Shown here: piece after piece, positions 55,701 through 64,000 of the stretch
How the letters are laid out: each line of letters opens with the position of its first letter
Position numbering within the stretch: position 1 is the stretch's first letter
Assembly: GCA_023055425.1 (NCBI GenBank)
Contig: JALGPY010000002.1
Coordinates: 155,569,345-155,633,344 of the forward strand
Length of the DNA: 64,000 bases
Origin: Linanthus parryae
Lineage: Eukaryota; Streptophyta; Magnoliopsida; Ericales; Polemoniaceae
Direction of reading: 5' to 3'
The notes under the pieces: model-generated
Told to the model about the DNA's origin: nothing
Seen by the model: only the letters and a program-made list of their open reading frames with translations
Database searches by the model: none
Made by a program: the position numbers and the translations under genes

Positions 55701-56368
55701 TAAGGCTTAACATAGGACTTAGATGAGGTTGACGGTACTCCAGGCTTCCCGTTCATGGTGTTTAGGATGATCTCTTGTAGTTGATCGAGAGGAATGGAAC
55801 CATTGGCTGACAATTGTACGCTAGGTCGTGCTTCTTGCCTGCTATTTGTTGTTCTCATTTCTTCCGGAGTCTTAGGGGTGTGTTCGAACACTTGACTTGC
55901 TTCTTCGCGACTCTCGAGCTTGTTTATTAACTTTGCAAGTTGCACATCACGTTCTTCCACAATCTTCTTTAAGTCGTCAAAGCCCTTGGTGAGGTTCGCA
56001 ACTTGCTCTTCGATGGGAACTGTAGTAGTAGTCATGACATGCATGCTAATATCATCATCATGTTCACATGTTGGTTGATGGTTACTACCCTTAGTGCCGG
56101 ATTTAGAGTTGCTTTCGCAACTTTCTTCGCAAGACTTGTCGACAGCAGAAGACTCCTGAGGAGTGGGGACATGTGACTGTGACTTCTCTGAGGCAACATC
56201 TAGTGAACCATCTTGACTGCCCCCTGCAGTTGTGAGATTCTTTATGGCCTTAGCCATACTACGAGTTATTGGACCAGTGATTTGGGTTCCGGAGTTTGAT
56301 TCTGAAGTTGAGGACTTGGCGTCTCCATCCTTGAGAGATGGAAGTTCGTTGTTCTTTGTAGGAGACAT
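49742..56368 (-). CDS. Element G gag-pol polyprotein (about 2,208 aa, uninterrupted)
   Basis: The frame is open from 56443. I prefer ATG 56368 (MSPTKNNELPSL) because the upstream codons overlap the LTR end and primer site. Residue numbers are from 56443. Gag core ~270-440 (DAFDWYGQLEPRSIDSWGQM, RQWKDEKAIDYINRWRNLS), a region with CKFHRLLGHPTTKC (~545), aspartic protease IFVDGGSAVNLM (~660), reverse transcriptase ~1190-1420 (VCVDFRDLNSACPKDDFPLP; catalytic YVDDLVVKTRARKDHL ~1359), first RNase H ~1480-1580, a second archaeal-type RNase H ~1650-1765 (MYFDGASHRNGAGAG, NNEAEYQALILGLE, DNNQADALAKL), integrase zinc finger ~1885-1930 (H-H-C-C), and integrase core with D (GLDAIGPL ~1950), D (TDNGKPF ~2013) and E (GLAEAFNKTL ~2045). 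The C-terminal domain ends FLKRYYP. All catalytic residues I could check are present; the dual RNase H is a Tat hallmark. Confidence 0.95.
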   Translation of the reverse strand: MSPTKNNELPSLKDGDAKSSTSESNSGTQITGPITRSMAKAIKNLTTAGGSQDGSLDVASEKSQSHVPTPQESSAVDKSCEESCESNSKSGTKGSNHQPTCEHDDDISMHVMTTTTVPIEEQVANLTKGFDDLKKIVEERDVQLAKLINKLESREEASQVFEHTPKTPEEMRTTNSRQEARPSVQLSANGSIPLDQLQEIILNTMNGKPGVPSTSSKSYVKPYTERIEKLSMPDGYNPPKFQQFSGKGNPRQHVAHFIETCNNAGTDGDLLVKQFVRTLKDDAFDWYGQLEPRSIDSWGQMEQEFLNRFYSTRRTVSMVELTNTRQWKDEKAIDYINRWRNLSLNCKDRLSEGSAIEMCIQGMHWGLRYILQGIRPTSFEELATRAHDMELSIASNGSQGPPLFDAWKGGHREENRKGGKFTIKSNKKESMAVTTTPVKLSSKAKNNNADQVNSTAMNLRSRPTLKELQAKVYPFADSEVPTMLEQLMEMKILELQDSKRPEEANKANDPNYCKFHRLLGHPTTKCFVLKEKIMQLAREGKIVLEEEGDAATTHMTSISLEPESQEITCDTTTFEDDEEEVDTPSSPKHSDKTTFQGCGDAAIVFTDEDLLLGRKNHNRPLFISGYTREQKVNRIFVDGGSAVNLMPLATLKELGITTEELSPSRILIQGFNQGGQRAMGAISLDLVTGDMVSRVYFSVIEAKTSYKILLGRPWIHENGVVPSTLHQCLKYCRNGVVEKIVADENPFTEAESYFADAKFYSAQIILREIEPVKTYKLTPHKESGSSKDVKKREEEKEVEVAAKNSETMLAEAKETKETIPVLRYKARKSRDATLKDLNLPLTNMEKVKLESTIEGFVRPKEGPKAEHGEWPSKRTIEGFDPKAYKLMAKAGYKPHEVPSAGTLPTETYDPTLTAKNLNPKGRVKPAPRIGLGYTPPSPAKIYIKKAATHYITEESELPTSKRNMSVFDRLGRDDTRPSVFDRLGDPKVSSIQEPSRKPVHERLGIQRSVRMKPCQKDKHNSSAPADVKDIKSTIPSRMKRRTMIVVDVSKGLKVKQQTIIDTGTTTKAREVSFDEESVGSSLHITVVEDKMQVEEDAEEAPPKLEEGVKSTVDELKEVNLGTTEDPRPTYLSTLLTSEEEQLYVSLLKEYKDVFAWSYKEMPGLDPKVAVHQLAVKHGARPVKQAQRRFRPELIPKIEEEVNKLIEAGFVREVKYPTWISSIVPVKKKNGQTRVCVDFRDLNSACPKDDFPLPITELMVDATTGHEALSFMDGSSGYNQIRMAPKDEELTAFRTPKGIYCYKVMPFGLKNAGATYQRAMQKIFDDMLHKNVECYVDDLVVKTRARKDHLQDLKSVFDRLRRYQLKMNPLKCAFGVTSGKFLGFIVRHRGIEIDQAKIEAILKMPEPRTIHDLKSLQGRLAYLRRFISNLAGRCQPFNRLMKKGVPFEWDEPCRNAFNSIKAYLMKPPVLAAPIPGKPLILYITAQERSVGALLAQENAEGKENALYYLSRMMTQCELNYSPIEKMCLALVYAIQKLRHYFQAHTVHLVSKANPVKHIMSKLVLSDRLARWSLLLQEFEIIYVPQKAIKGQALADFLADHPIPAEWELSEDLPDEDIFFIEESKPWKMYFDGASHRNGAGAGVVYVSPEGDVLPYAFTLTQNCSNNEAEYQALILGLEMAIEAKHHKLHVYGDSQLIINQLLGVYEVKKAELLPFYNYATRMIAWLGEVVLHHLPRRDNNQADALAKLASNLTLPDAEAKVPICQKWVVPPIFDDDFQIDQDSNVVSVLEIEEEDWRTPLIEFLKDGKLPDDPRKKTDIKRRSTRFIFYNDTLYRRSFEGVFLRCLGESEAMQAVEEAHSGICGAHQSGPKLHFRIKRMGYYWPTMVKDCMDYAKRCQPCQFHANFIHQAPEPLHPTVASWPFEAWGLDAIGPLTKSSGGHLYILAATDYFSKWAEAVPLKEVKKETVVQFIRNNIIYRYGVPRYIITDNGKPFENSLMRNLGEQFGFKQHNSSMYNAPANGLAEAFNKTLGNLLKKVVSKSKRDWHERIGEALWAYRTTFRTATQAAPYALVYGVEAVLPLERQIPSLRIAIQEDLTQEDNARLRLEELEALDEKRLEAQQRLECYQARMSKAFNKKVRVRSFQQGDLVLAVRRPIITTHRTGNKFTSKWDGPYVVQEVYTNGAYKIVAEDGLRIGPINGKFLKRYYP

Positions 56369-56414
56369 CACGAACACTTGTGCTTGAGGAGAAGAGATGA
56401 GGGGCAGAGAGGTC

Positions 56415-56434
56415 CCACTGGGCGTGCCAAAATT
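56415..56434 (-). promoter_or_regulatory. Primer-binding region of element G
   Basis: On the minus strand AATTTTGGCACGCCCAGTGG follows the LTR end directly. TGGCACGCCCAGTGGGAC has the TGG start of a tRNA 3' end complement. Which tRNA is used I cannot settle from memory. Confidence 0.65.
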
Positions 56435-57317
56435 TGTACACACAAATTTATGCTAATGGAAATAAAAGCGAGAAATTCGGTGTCAAATATTTTATTGATG
56501 TAATAATGTAGTGGATTACAATCTCTGGTAGTAAATTTCTAAACAGAAATTAAATCCCCTGATTCTTCTCCTGAAACTTCGAACGAGGGCTTAGCAGCTT
56601 GATCTCGAATCGAACGGATGAGCGGCCTTCGATTTTGACGAAGAACGCGATGAAGGTCTCGAAGAACACAAACGTCGAACGAGGGCTTTAGAGGCTTGAT
56701 CTCGGATCGGGCGGATGAATATCTTCGATGTTGATGAAGAGCCGGATGAACGCCTTGAAGAACACGAAGAACGGCTTGAAGATCTTCGAGTGTCTTGAAG
56801 AACGCGGATGGAGATCTTCAACGGCTTGAAGAACTTGATGATGATCTTCGAAGAACTCGATGAAGAACTTCGAAGGGCTTGATGATGATCTTGATGATGG
56901 ATGAACTCTTCAGGGCTTCAGCAGCTTGATCTTCAGAGCTCTCTCCTTCTCGCAAGATGTAATTGTGTGTCATATGCCTAGGGATGGCCCCTTTATATAG
57001 GCATGGGCCGACTTGCTGGCCAAGGTAGAAAATAAATAATATTATTTATTTATTTATTTTCTGCATCAATTTGACAAGTGGCGCAATGTGATTGGCCTTA
57101 CTTGCTGACTTGTAGCCATGTCATGCAGTGATGTGGCATCGCCATAAGCAGTCCTCGATTGTAAATAAAGTTTTGTCTCATTTACCATTTAGTCATTTAT
57201 TAATTATTTTTTAAAGCATAGTAATTTAACAGCGAGTGCTATTTGATCCCTCACTTTAATTAGGCGACAATAAACACGTGGCACTTCTTAAGTGGCCGCA
57301 AATTTTGCGTGTCTACA
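56435..57317 (-). repeat. Element G 5' LTR (883 bp) with promoter
   Basis: Identical in length, and by eye in sequence, to 39065-39947. As the 5' LTR for the minus-strand genes it should carry the active promoter. The minus strand reads TATATAAAG at 56999-56991, a TATA box that would start transcripts near 56965, reading into gag-pol. Confidence 0.93.
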
Positions 57318-57432
57318 AACACATCTTGTCTCAAGGTGTTTTTAAGTATTTGAAATTTACTTTATCTGAGAATTACTGAGAGAAAACAAGGCATTTGTAA
57401 TTTTTTTTTTTTTTTTGAGGAGAAATCATTTA

Positions 57433-60400
57433 TTAAAACAACGGGCCAGAAAAACGGCCCACTAAATCAGTGTCCAAAACAGTGGAGGCCCATAAAGGGA
57501 TATCAGCAATAGCAATAATAAATTCGGACGTGTGGCTTGATTTTTTGGCAAACGTGTGAGCACACGTGTTCCACTTCCTTGATACGTGGACCGCCTCAAA
57601 CTCTTCCGTGTTCTCGAGGAGAGTTAAAGCTTCTTCGAGAATGCTCTGTACCTCGGTGACATCCTCCGGCTCTTTCCCTTCTCTCAGTCTGTTCAACTCT
57701 CTCACAAGAGAGAGAGAATCAGATTCCAGCCAAAGCTTTGCATGTCCTCTTTTGATGGCGAAATCGATCCCTTCTCTCATGGCAAAAGCTTCAGCAACCT
57801 TCGCAGAGCTTGAGAAGGGGATTGGATTTGCCATTCCGGCGATGAAGACTCCCAGATCCGATCTGATTGTGACTCCACTGGCGGCTTTTTTCCGATTGGG
57901 ATCCCAAGCTGCGTCTATGTTGACAATCACCCAACTCTCCGGCAGCTTTGGTGGAGGCCGAACCGGAGGATAAACAGTCTGAGCCGTGACATCCATTTGA
58001 AGATCTTGGTGAACTCCTGCAAATTCCACAAGGTAATCTTCAACTTGCTTTATTACATCTTCTGGATTTCTTTTGATACCCTTGAAAAGCAGAGAGTTCA
58101 TGTTCTTCCATAAACACCAAACGAGAACACTCATACACAATCTTTCTTCTTTCTTGGCTACAAGGAAGGTGGAGACCCACCAGATCTGAAAGTGCATGTG
58201 GGTTTTCGGAATAAAATCGTTGCCAAGGAGGGCTATCCGGCAGGTTCTTGCAAAGGGGCATAAGAAAAACATATGAGTTTCATCTTCTCTCTCTTTTTTG
58301 CATATTTCACAACATGTAACTAGATCTATCCCTTTTTTCGAGAGATTTTCACGAACCGGTAAGCTTTTCAGAAAAGCTCTCCAAGTTGTGTAGAGCACTC
58401 TTTTGGGAATTTTTTGTTTCCAAAAGGGTGTCCACCAATTTGGGGTCGGGTTCGAACAACTTTCAATTTGAACTATCTGCTTCAATTCTTCTTGACGTTT
58501 AAGCAGCTCATAACCAGTTTTTACCGTATAATTGCCATTATCTGAGAAATGCCATATAAGTCTGTCGGCAACTGGGTATTTTGGAATAGCAACCCTTTGG
58601 ATTTCTTCAATATCTTCCTTCCAAAATAATTGATTTAGCTTGACTAAATCCCATGTTCGATTTTCTGTGATCAGGTCAGACACTTTGAGTTGGCTAAACT
58701 GGTACGGGCATGACGTTAGAGGTCTGAAGGAATCCGCACGGTACAACCAGGGATCCATGTACGCTTTCAGGTTATCTCCATTGCCCAGACGCCATCGACA
58801 GCCACTAAGAACCAAATCTTTACTGGACAGAATGCTCTTCCAAAGATAAGAACTATCATGTTTTGCAGTCGCTTTTAATAGTCCTGTATCTCTATAGTAC
58901 TTGTGTCGTAACACCCTTGCTAAGAGGCTAGTTGGATTCAACAGGAGTCTCCAGATCTGTTTCCCGAGCATAGCACAATTGAATAATTGAAGATGTCGAA
59001 AGTTAAGTCCTCCCACCTCTTTTGATTTCTTCAGTCTGTTCCAAGAGATCCAGCTAATTCTTCGTTTCTTTTCATCAGTACCCCACCAGAATTTTGCCAT
59101 ATCCGATTCAAGCTTGTCGCAAAGGGAGGCCGGCAATTTGAAACAGCTCATCGAATAGGTAGGTATCGCCTCAATGACTGATTTAATTAACACTTCTTTC
59201 CCGGCTTGAGAAAAAAATCTCTCATTCCAACAGGAGAGTTTTGTTTGGACCCTATCTGGGATATTATGAAAACTTGACATTTTCTTTCGTCCAATTTCTG
59301 TAGTTAAACCCAAATAGCGTTCGTGTATGGATTCTTTGCGGACTCCACACAGGTTGCTCAACTGAACCGTAACCTCATCCGGCACATTGGAAGAGAAGAC
59401 TACAGAGGATTTAGCAAGATTTATTTTTTGCCCGGTTGATTTTTCATAATCATGTAATAAAGTAGATAGGGCTAGTACCTCCTCTGTTGTAGCTTTTGTA
59501 AAAATAAGGCTGTCATCGGCAAAAAAGAGGTGCGACACCCGGGGTCCTCCTCTCGATGCAACCACCCCTGTAATAGTACCCGTTGACATAGCTTTCGAGA
59601 GCGCACGAGAGAGTAATTCACCGCAAAATAAAAACAAATACGGTGAGATTGGGCAGCCTTGACGAAGCCCCAGCTTGGGCACTATATTCCCCACAACTTG
59701 CCCTTTAAAAATTAAACAGAAAGTAGGAGTAGTAATACAATCCTCAACTAGATTAACCCATCTTGGACCAAAACCCATTTTTTGTAGAATCTGCAACAAA
59801 AACGTCCACTCTACGCGATCATAGACTTAACTAATGTCCATTTTTAGAGCTAGAAAGCCTTCCCTGCCTTTTAATCTATGCCTCATGGTGTGGAGAAGTT
59901 CAAAGGTTGTGATCGTGTTATCCGTAATCAGTCTACCAGGGAAAAAGGTAGATTGACTTTCGGATATTATAGATGGTAGCACCAACTTCAATCTATTAGC
60001 CATCGTTTTTGAAACAAGTTTATAAGTAACAGTGCATAGGCTAATTGGCCTAAGTTCAGAGGGTTTTCTGACCTGTTTGACTTTAGGAATTAGCGCCAAA
60101 AGAGTATGGTTGAAGGCAGCAACGCTTTCTTCACCATTTAAGATCTGAAGCACACATCCCCCCACATCATCTTTTAGGACACCCCAGTATTTCTGAAAAA
60201 ATAGGGAAGGGAAACCGTCTGCACCTGGTGCTTTAATAGGACCCATCTGATTAAGGCTTTCAGTGACCTCCTTCAAAGTGAAGGGGCTCTCTAAGAAGGC
60301 ACTGTCTTCATCACTGATGCCCCGATCAATAAGTTGTAGCATCGGATCTATATCCTCCGGAGTTGGATGAGAGGAATTAAAGATATCTTCAAAATAGTTT

Positions 60401-61579
60401 GCAAGCACTCTAACAATATCTTCGTCTTCGGTTTTCCAATCACCGTTAGATTCTTCAAGCCCTTTAATCGTATTTCTTGCTTTCCTAGCCGAGGCCTTTC
60501 GATGAAAAAAGGCCGTATTTTTATCCCAACTTTGAAGCCACTGAATTCTTGATCTTTGTTGCCACATCTGTTCCTCCTTTAAAAGAAGTTGTTAACTCTT
60601 TCTTTGCTTTCCTACGTAGAAAAGCAGTGTGACCCGTCTGTTTCTGGCGGTCCAGGGAAGAGATCCTCCTTTTCAAAAGTCGGATCTGTTTCCTCACACA
60701 CCCAAAGTTGTTTTTTGCCCATACCTTCAATTTCTCCGCACATAGGTCAAGCTTTCCTTTCACATGAAGGTTAGTTTGCCAGGCCGAACGAACAGTGTCA
60801 TCACAGCCTTCATTTTGGGTCCACGCTTGTTCAAAGTGAAAGCGTTTAGAACCCGATAGGGAACTTGTGTCATCTGATCTTCCAAATAAAACTTCAATCG
60901 GACAATGATCTGATGTAGCCGCCACCAGGTGGTTCACCCGAGCATAGCCGAACTGCATTCTCCAACTTAGGTTTGCAACAACTCGATCCAACCTCTCTCT
61001 TATGTTGGCATCGTCATCTTGGTTGTTATTCCAAGTGAAAGGGTTCCCATGGAATCCTAGATCTTTGAGATCGCAATCTCGAAGAGCTAGTTTGAAAGGG
61101 CTGGATTGGGCATTAGTAACACCTCTTCCGCCTTCTTTTTCCTCTTGTGAAGCAACTTCGTTGAAATCACCCATAACGCACCATGGAGCATCTCCATGGG
61201 GCTTTAAACGTGAGAGCAGCGTCCACGAATGCTGCCTCTCACCTCTGTCTGGATCTCCATAAAACCCAGTGAAAAACCAGTACTCCGAATCACTATCTGT
61301 TTGAACTAGACAGTGAATGTGTCTTGGAGAAGTAGATAGGGGTTTCACGTCCGTGACGCTGTCCCATAATAAGGCCAAACCTCCACTGCGGCCAATGCTA
61401 TCTACATAAACTCCTTTTGCATACTAAACCTTCTTCCTGATAACTTCCATCTCAAGGGCATTCAATCTTGTTTCCATGAGAAAAACAAGATTGGGACGTC
61501 TTTCCTTTACAGAGTCGCAAAGAGAGGGAACGTTACAGGGGTTTCCAAGCCCCCGTACGTTCCAACTTAGGGCACTCAT
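57433..61579 (-). pseudogene. LINE ORF2: endonuclease, reverse transcriptase, zinc knuckle, RNase H
   Basis: It starts at ATG 61579 (MSALSWNVRGLGNPCNVPSL), the start of an apurinic-type endonuclease. GDFNEV, RLDRVVANLSW and SDHCPI (61180-60890) are its catalytic motifs. Breaks are a TAG near 61424, a frameshift near 60590 and a TAA near 59827 just before the RT palm. RT motifs: KAPGADGFPSLFFQKYWG, LRPISLCTVTYKLVSK, LRQGCPISPYLF and FADDSLIF (catalytic D pair, about 59510-59525). A zf-RVT segment (WTPFWKQKIPKRVLYTTWRAFL…CEICKKEREDETHMFFLCPFA) precedes a plant-type RNase H (VNIDAAWDP, AEAFAMREGI, LESDSLSLV). Length (about 1,380 codons) suits a complete plant L1 ORF2. Confidence 0.92.
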
Positions 61580-62976
61580 TGATCTAGGCAGAGCTGCTTC
61601 GCAGCTTCTGCCTCTGGTACATCAGTGTTTTGAACTTCTTCGCACATCATTACTTCTCCTGCACCCCCAAAGCGATTCTCCTCATTCCCCGTTGATTGGG
61701 GTTGAAAGGGGGCGTTAACTTTTTCAGAGGGATCAGTGGTGCACGACCTCTTTCCCCCTCCCAAGTTAAGACCTTCTTCCAAAGCTGTAATGTTAAGCTG
61801 CCCAAGGGGCTTCCTCTTCCCTGCGGAGCTATCCCCCAATCCATCTTTGACTTTGCTTCTTGCCTTATCTTTCATGTTGACATGTTTCCTCTTTTGAGAC
61901 GATTTGGCTGCAAAAGATATCCCTTTCGGGATAGCAATCTTTTCCAATCTTCCCAGGTCAAACTTTGAATTATCCCCTTTGGGTGGGATAAATTCAACAG
62001 TGGGAAAGGATTTGATTGGCCAATTATTAGTTGGCCCTCCATCTCCAACAATAGCGGGATTCTGTGTTGATTTGAGATTCCAACGTTGGGATTGTGGCTG
62101 ATCCCCTATCTTTGATTTTCCTTTACCCGATTGATATCCCAAATCTTTTTTGGCCGTCGGTTTACCAAAATACCCTTCCTGTGGCCTCCGTTTACCGTCC
62201 TTGCCATCGGCGGCCGGACTTCTGCGCTTTCCGGTAGGTTTCCCCAGTAACCACTGTCCATATTCTGGATTCTTCTCTCCTTGAATCATTGATTCTCGCT
62301 TCTCGCAGCGGTTTGAACGATGATCTAGCCTTCCACACCATTCACAAACATGGGGAATACGTTCATAGACGAGGTTTACCCACACCTCCTCGCAACTCGC
62401 TGTTTTTACAAAGGCTCTTCTCCTCAGGGCCCTGTAAACTTTGAGTCGGACACGAGCGCGGATACATCTATCCTTTTCTTCCCCTTCAATATGGATTGAG
62501 ACTCGCTCCACATCTCCAATTGAGGCAGCAATGAGAGTACCAACATCTTCATGGATCAAATGGAGAGGTAGCCCTTTCATCTGAATCCAGACTCTCAGAT
62601 CGGTAAAGGGCTGGGGACCGTGATTCCCAAGAACGTCCCACTCCTTTAAGAGTAGGAGTTGGTCGTCAAAACTCCAAGACCCTCCGAATAAAGCTTTCTC
62701 AAACGAGTGCTTGTTCCCGAATCTGAAAATGTAACTGTTATCTCCCACTTCCATAATCTTAAGATCTTCTTATGGACACCAGAGTCTTCTGAACAGTTCC
62801 TTCATATTCTGGAAATCGATTTTTCCTTCACCAACAAAGCTCCCCTCCAAGCAGAGCTTCCAATCTTCCTTGACCTTGGCACAAACTTCTTCGCCAATGA
62901 TCACGGCTGTTTTCTCCTCATCCGAAAGCGTAATACGATCAATCCACTCCTCCTCGACCGTACCCTTGATTCGCAA
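61576..62976 (-). pseudogene. LINE ORF1: DUF4283 and CCHC nucleic-acid-binding protein
   Basis: The frame opens near 62976 at TTGCGAATC; I see no ATG there, so the original start may be mutated. After TEEEW-like acidic residues and LCLEGSFVGEGKIDFQNMKELFRRLW, a TAA at about 62767 interrupts the frame. It then continues with the DUF4283-type fold (YIFRFGNKHSFEKALFGGSW, WDVLGNHGPQPFTDLRVWIQ, KGLPLHLIHEDVG), a CCHC knuckle (CEWCGRLDHRSNRC, about 62345-62305), and a long basic low-complexity tail ending at 61576. In plant L1 elements this protein binds the element RNA in the nucleus or cytoplasm. Confidence 0.88.
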
Positions 62977-63059
62977 GAACCCTAGCCACTGACTTCTGTC
63001 TAGAGAGAGAGAGCTCTAGAGAGAAAAATTGGATATTTGTGATTTAAGGCATTTGTAAT

Positions 63060-63280
63060 AATGGAGACCGCATTTAGAATAACATCAACAATTGGGGGGG
63101 GGGCTCCTTTTTTCCTTTTTTTTGTCCAGGAATTTGGAGAAGGAAGTGCAATATTTTGATGACAACTCGCGTCGTCAGAAAAGAGAAATAGGCGTATAAG
63201 AACAAATGGAGAAGGAAGTCCTGCAAACAAGGTCTTAACAGTTATATGACAACTCGCGTCGCTCTTGCATTATTTGAAAA
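63060..63280. other. Flank with partial copies of the terminal tandem repeat
   Basis: A G9-10 run near 63095 and a T-run near 63107. ACAACTCGCGTCG occurs twice (63161, 63249) and AAGAGAAATAGGCGTATAAG once (63180), a partial earlier copy of the repeat that follows. No gene. Confidence 0.6.
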
Positions 63281-64000
63281 GAGAGTGTCACAAAAGAGAA
63301 ATAGGCGTATAAGAACAAATGGTGTTGCCCTCTGAGAAACAAGCGTAAAATTAGTATACCTGATTTATGATTACCGTCAATCTGAACTTAGTTGGACTTG
63401 TATACAGCTCACTCATGTCAAATAGTTTTGATTTTCTATTAGAAAATAATTATTTTGAAGTTTTCAACCAAATCTTTAATTCAACCTAAAAATAGAACAA
63501 TTATACACTAAACTACTATAAGAAAGTATGCCCAAAGCATAATATGATGAGAGTTTGTAAATTTGAAGATTGAGTGTGTTTCAATTAGTTGAAAGTAATA
63601 TGAACAAATAAGCTAGCTGAAGTGAAAATCTAAAAACAGTTTGGTGCTAAAAAGAGAGTGTCAGAAAAGAGAAATAGGCGTATAAGAACAAATGGCGTTG
63701 CCTTCTGAGAAACAAGCGTAAAATTAGTATACCTGATTTATGATTACCATCAATCTGAACTTAGTTGGACTTGTATGCAGCTCACTCATGTCAAATAGTT
63801 TTGATTTTCTATTAGAAAATAATTATTTAGAAGTTTTCAACCAAATCTTTAGTTCAACCTAAAAATAGAACAATTATACACTAAACTACTAAAAGAAAGT
63901 ATGCCCAAAGCATAATATGATGAGAGTTTGTAAATTTGAAGATTGGGTGTGTTTCAATTAGTTGAAAGTAATATGAACAAATAAGCTAGCTGAAGTGAAA
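63281..64000. repeat. Tandem repeat, monomer about 373 bp, at least 1.9 copies, continuing past the window
   Basis: GAGAGTGTCACAAAAGAGAA at 63281 recurs as GAGAGTGTCAGAAAAGAGAA at 63654, and the following ~345 bases are nearly identical (ATTAGTATACCTGATTTATG, AGAAAGTATGCCCAAAGCAT, GAACAAATAAGCTAGCTGAA). The second copy is cut by the window end, so an array may follow. No coding potential or transposon ends were seen. Confidence 0.92.

Larger units (their letters stand above)
39065..57317 (-). mobile_element. Element G: full-length Tat-lineage Gypsy retrotransposon (18,253 bp, TSD AACAC)
   Basis: Two 883-bp LTRs (39065-39947, 56435-57317) appear identical by eye, and AACAC flanks both (39060-39064, 57318-57322). 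Minus-strand order: 5' LTR, primer-site region, one long gag-pol ORF, a long repeat-rich spacer, a fragment resembling a host gene, a polypurine tract, 3' LTR. A large PMD gene runs on the opposite strand inside the spacer. Two RNase H domains and a long spacer with extra genes and tandem repeats are typical of the Tat branch. Identical LTRs and an unbroken polyprotein indicate very recent insertion and possible activity. Confidence 0.95.
57402..63045 (-). mobile_element. L1-type LINE, full length (5644 bp, 14-bp TSD), inactivated
   Basis: Direct repeats AAGGCATTTGTAAT at 57388-57401 and 63046-63059 bound the element. The poly(A) tail appears as a T run at 57401-57416. The 5' end is pyrimidine-rich on minus (TTTTTCTCTCTAGAGCTCTC). 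ORF1 and ORF2 follow, overlapping by a few bases around the ATG at 61579. Damage: one stop in ORF1, two stops and one frameshift in ORF2. It inserted only about 65 bp from element G. Confidence 0.93.

Noticed and set aside
57566..57973. 135-codon plus-strand ORF
   Set aside because: It lies antisense to the LINE RNase H domain, which explains the open frame.

Overview
This window is repeat-dense nuclear DNA of a flowering plant, probably a eudicot. I found no ordinary host gene in it. The evidence is the mix of plant-typical elements: Copia and Sirevirus-type Copia, Tat-lineage and Athila-like Gypsy, a plant L1-type LINE with an RNase H domain, tRNA-derived SINEs, and Tourist-like and Stowaway-like MITEs. 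Several insertions were delimited to the base by their target-site duplications (TSDs).

Layout. (1) 1-16.3 kb: an old Copia element (H1, minus strand) with inverted, rearranged LTR pieces at 1-1593. A Sirevirus-like Copia (A, 3544-14945, TSD GTAAC) inserted into it. A was then hit by an Athila-like solo LTR (5427-7310) and a second solo LTR (13328-14489, TSD ATTTT). (2) 16.3-20.6 kb: an (AATA)n tract, then non-coding 3' sequence and a 3.16 kb LTR of a Gypsy-like element. (3) 20.6-33.0 kb: a decayed plus-strand Copia (H2) split by a near-complete Sirevirus-like element (B, 20979-31547, TSD AAATG) with gag, pol and an envelope-like ORF. (4) 33.0-39.1 kb: AT-rich DNA with a Tourist-like MITE, three SINEs, a Stowaway-like hairpin MITE, a 473-bp solo LTR (TSD ATTAT) and an old segmental duplication. 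(5) 39065-57317: an 18.25 kb Tat-lineage Gypsy element (G, TSD AACAC) with LTRs that look identical and an uninterrupted polyprotein of about 2,200 aa. (6) 57402-63045: a full-length but dead LINE (14-bp TSD). (7) 63.28 kb to the end: a tandem repeat with a period of about 373 bp.

The most interesting object is element G. Besides an intact gag-pol with two RNase H domains, it carries a 952-codon gene on the opposite strand encoding a plant mobile domain (PMD) protein. That gene appears to have its own promoter (a perfect three-unit heat-shock element, a G-box core and a TATA box), a 743-bp leader intron, an ATG-free spliced leader with two tandem-repeat families, a strong start context and a polyadenylation signal. 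G also carries a fragment resembling a host gene (mediator-associated protein 2-like) and long stretches of degenerate repeats.

A second unusual signal is the perfect palindrome TCAAGGCCTTGA. It is dispersed through both Sirevirus-like elements in LTRs, gag, pol and untranslated regions, and is read in more than one codon frame, so it seems to be kept as DNA or RNA rather than as protein.

Coordinates come from reading the sequence by eye. LTR identities are impressions rather than computed values, and families are named from motifs without database searches.
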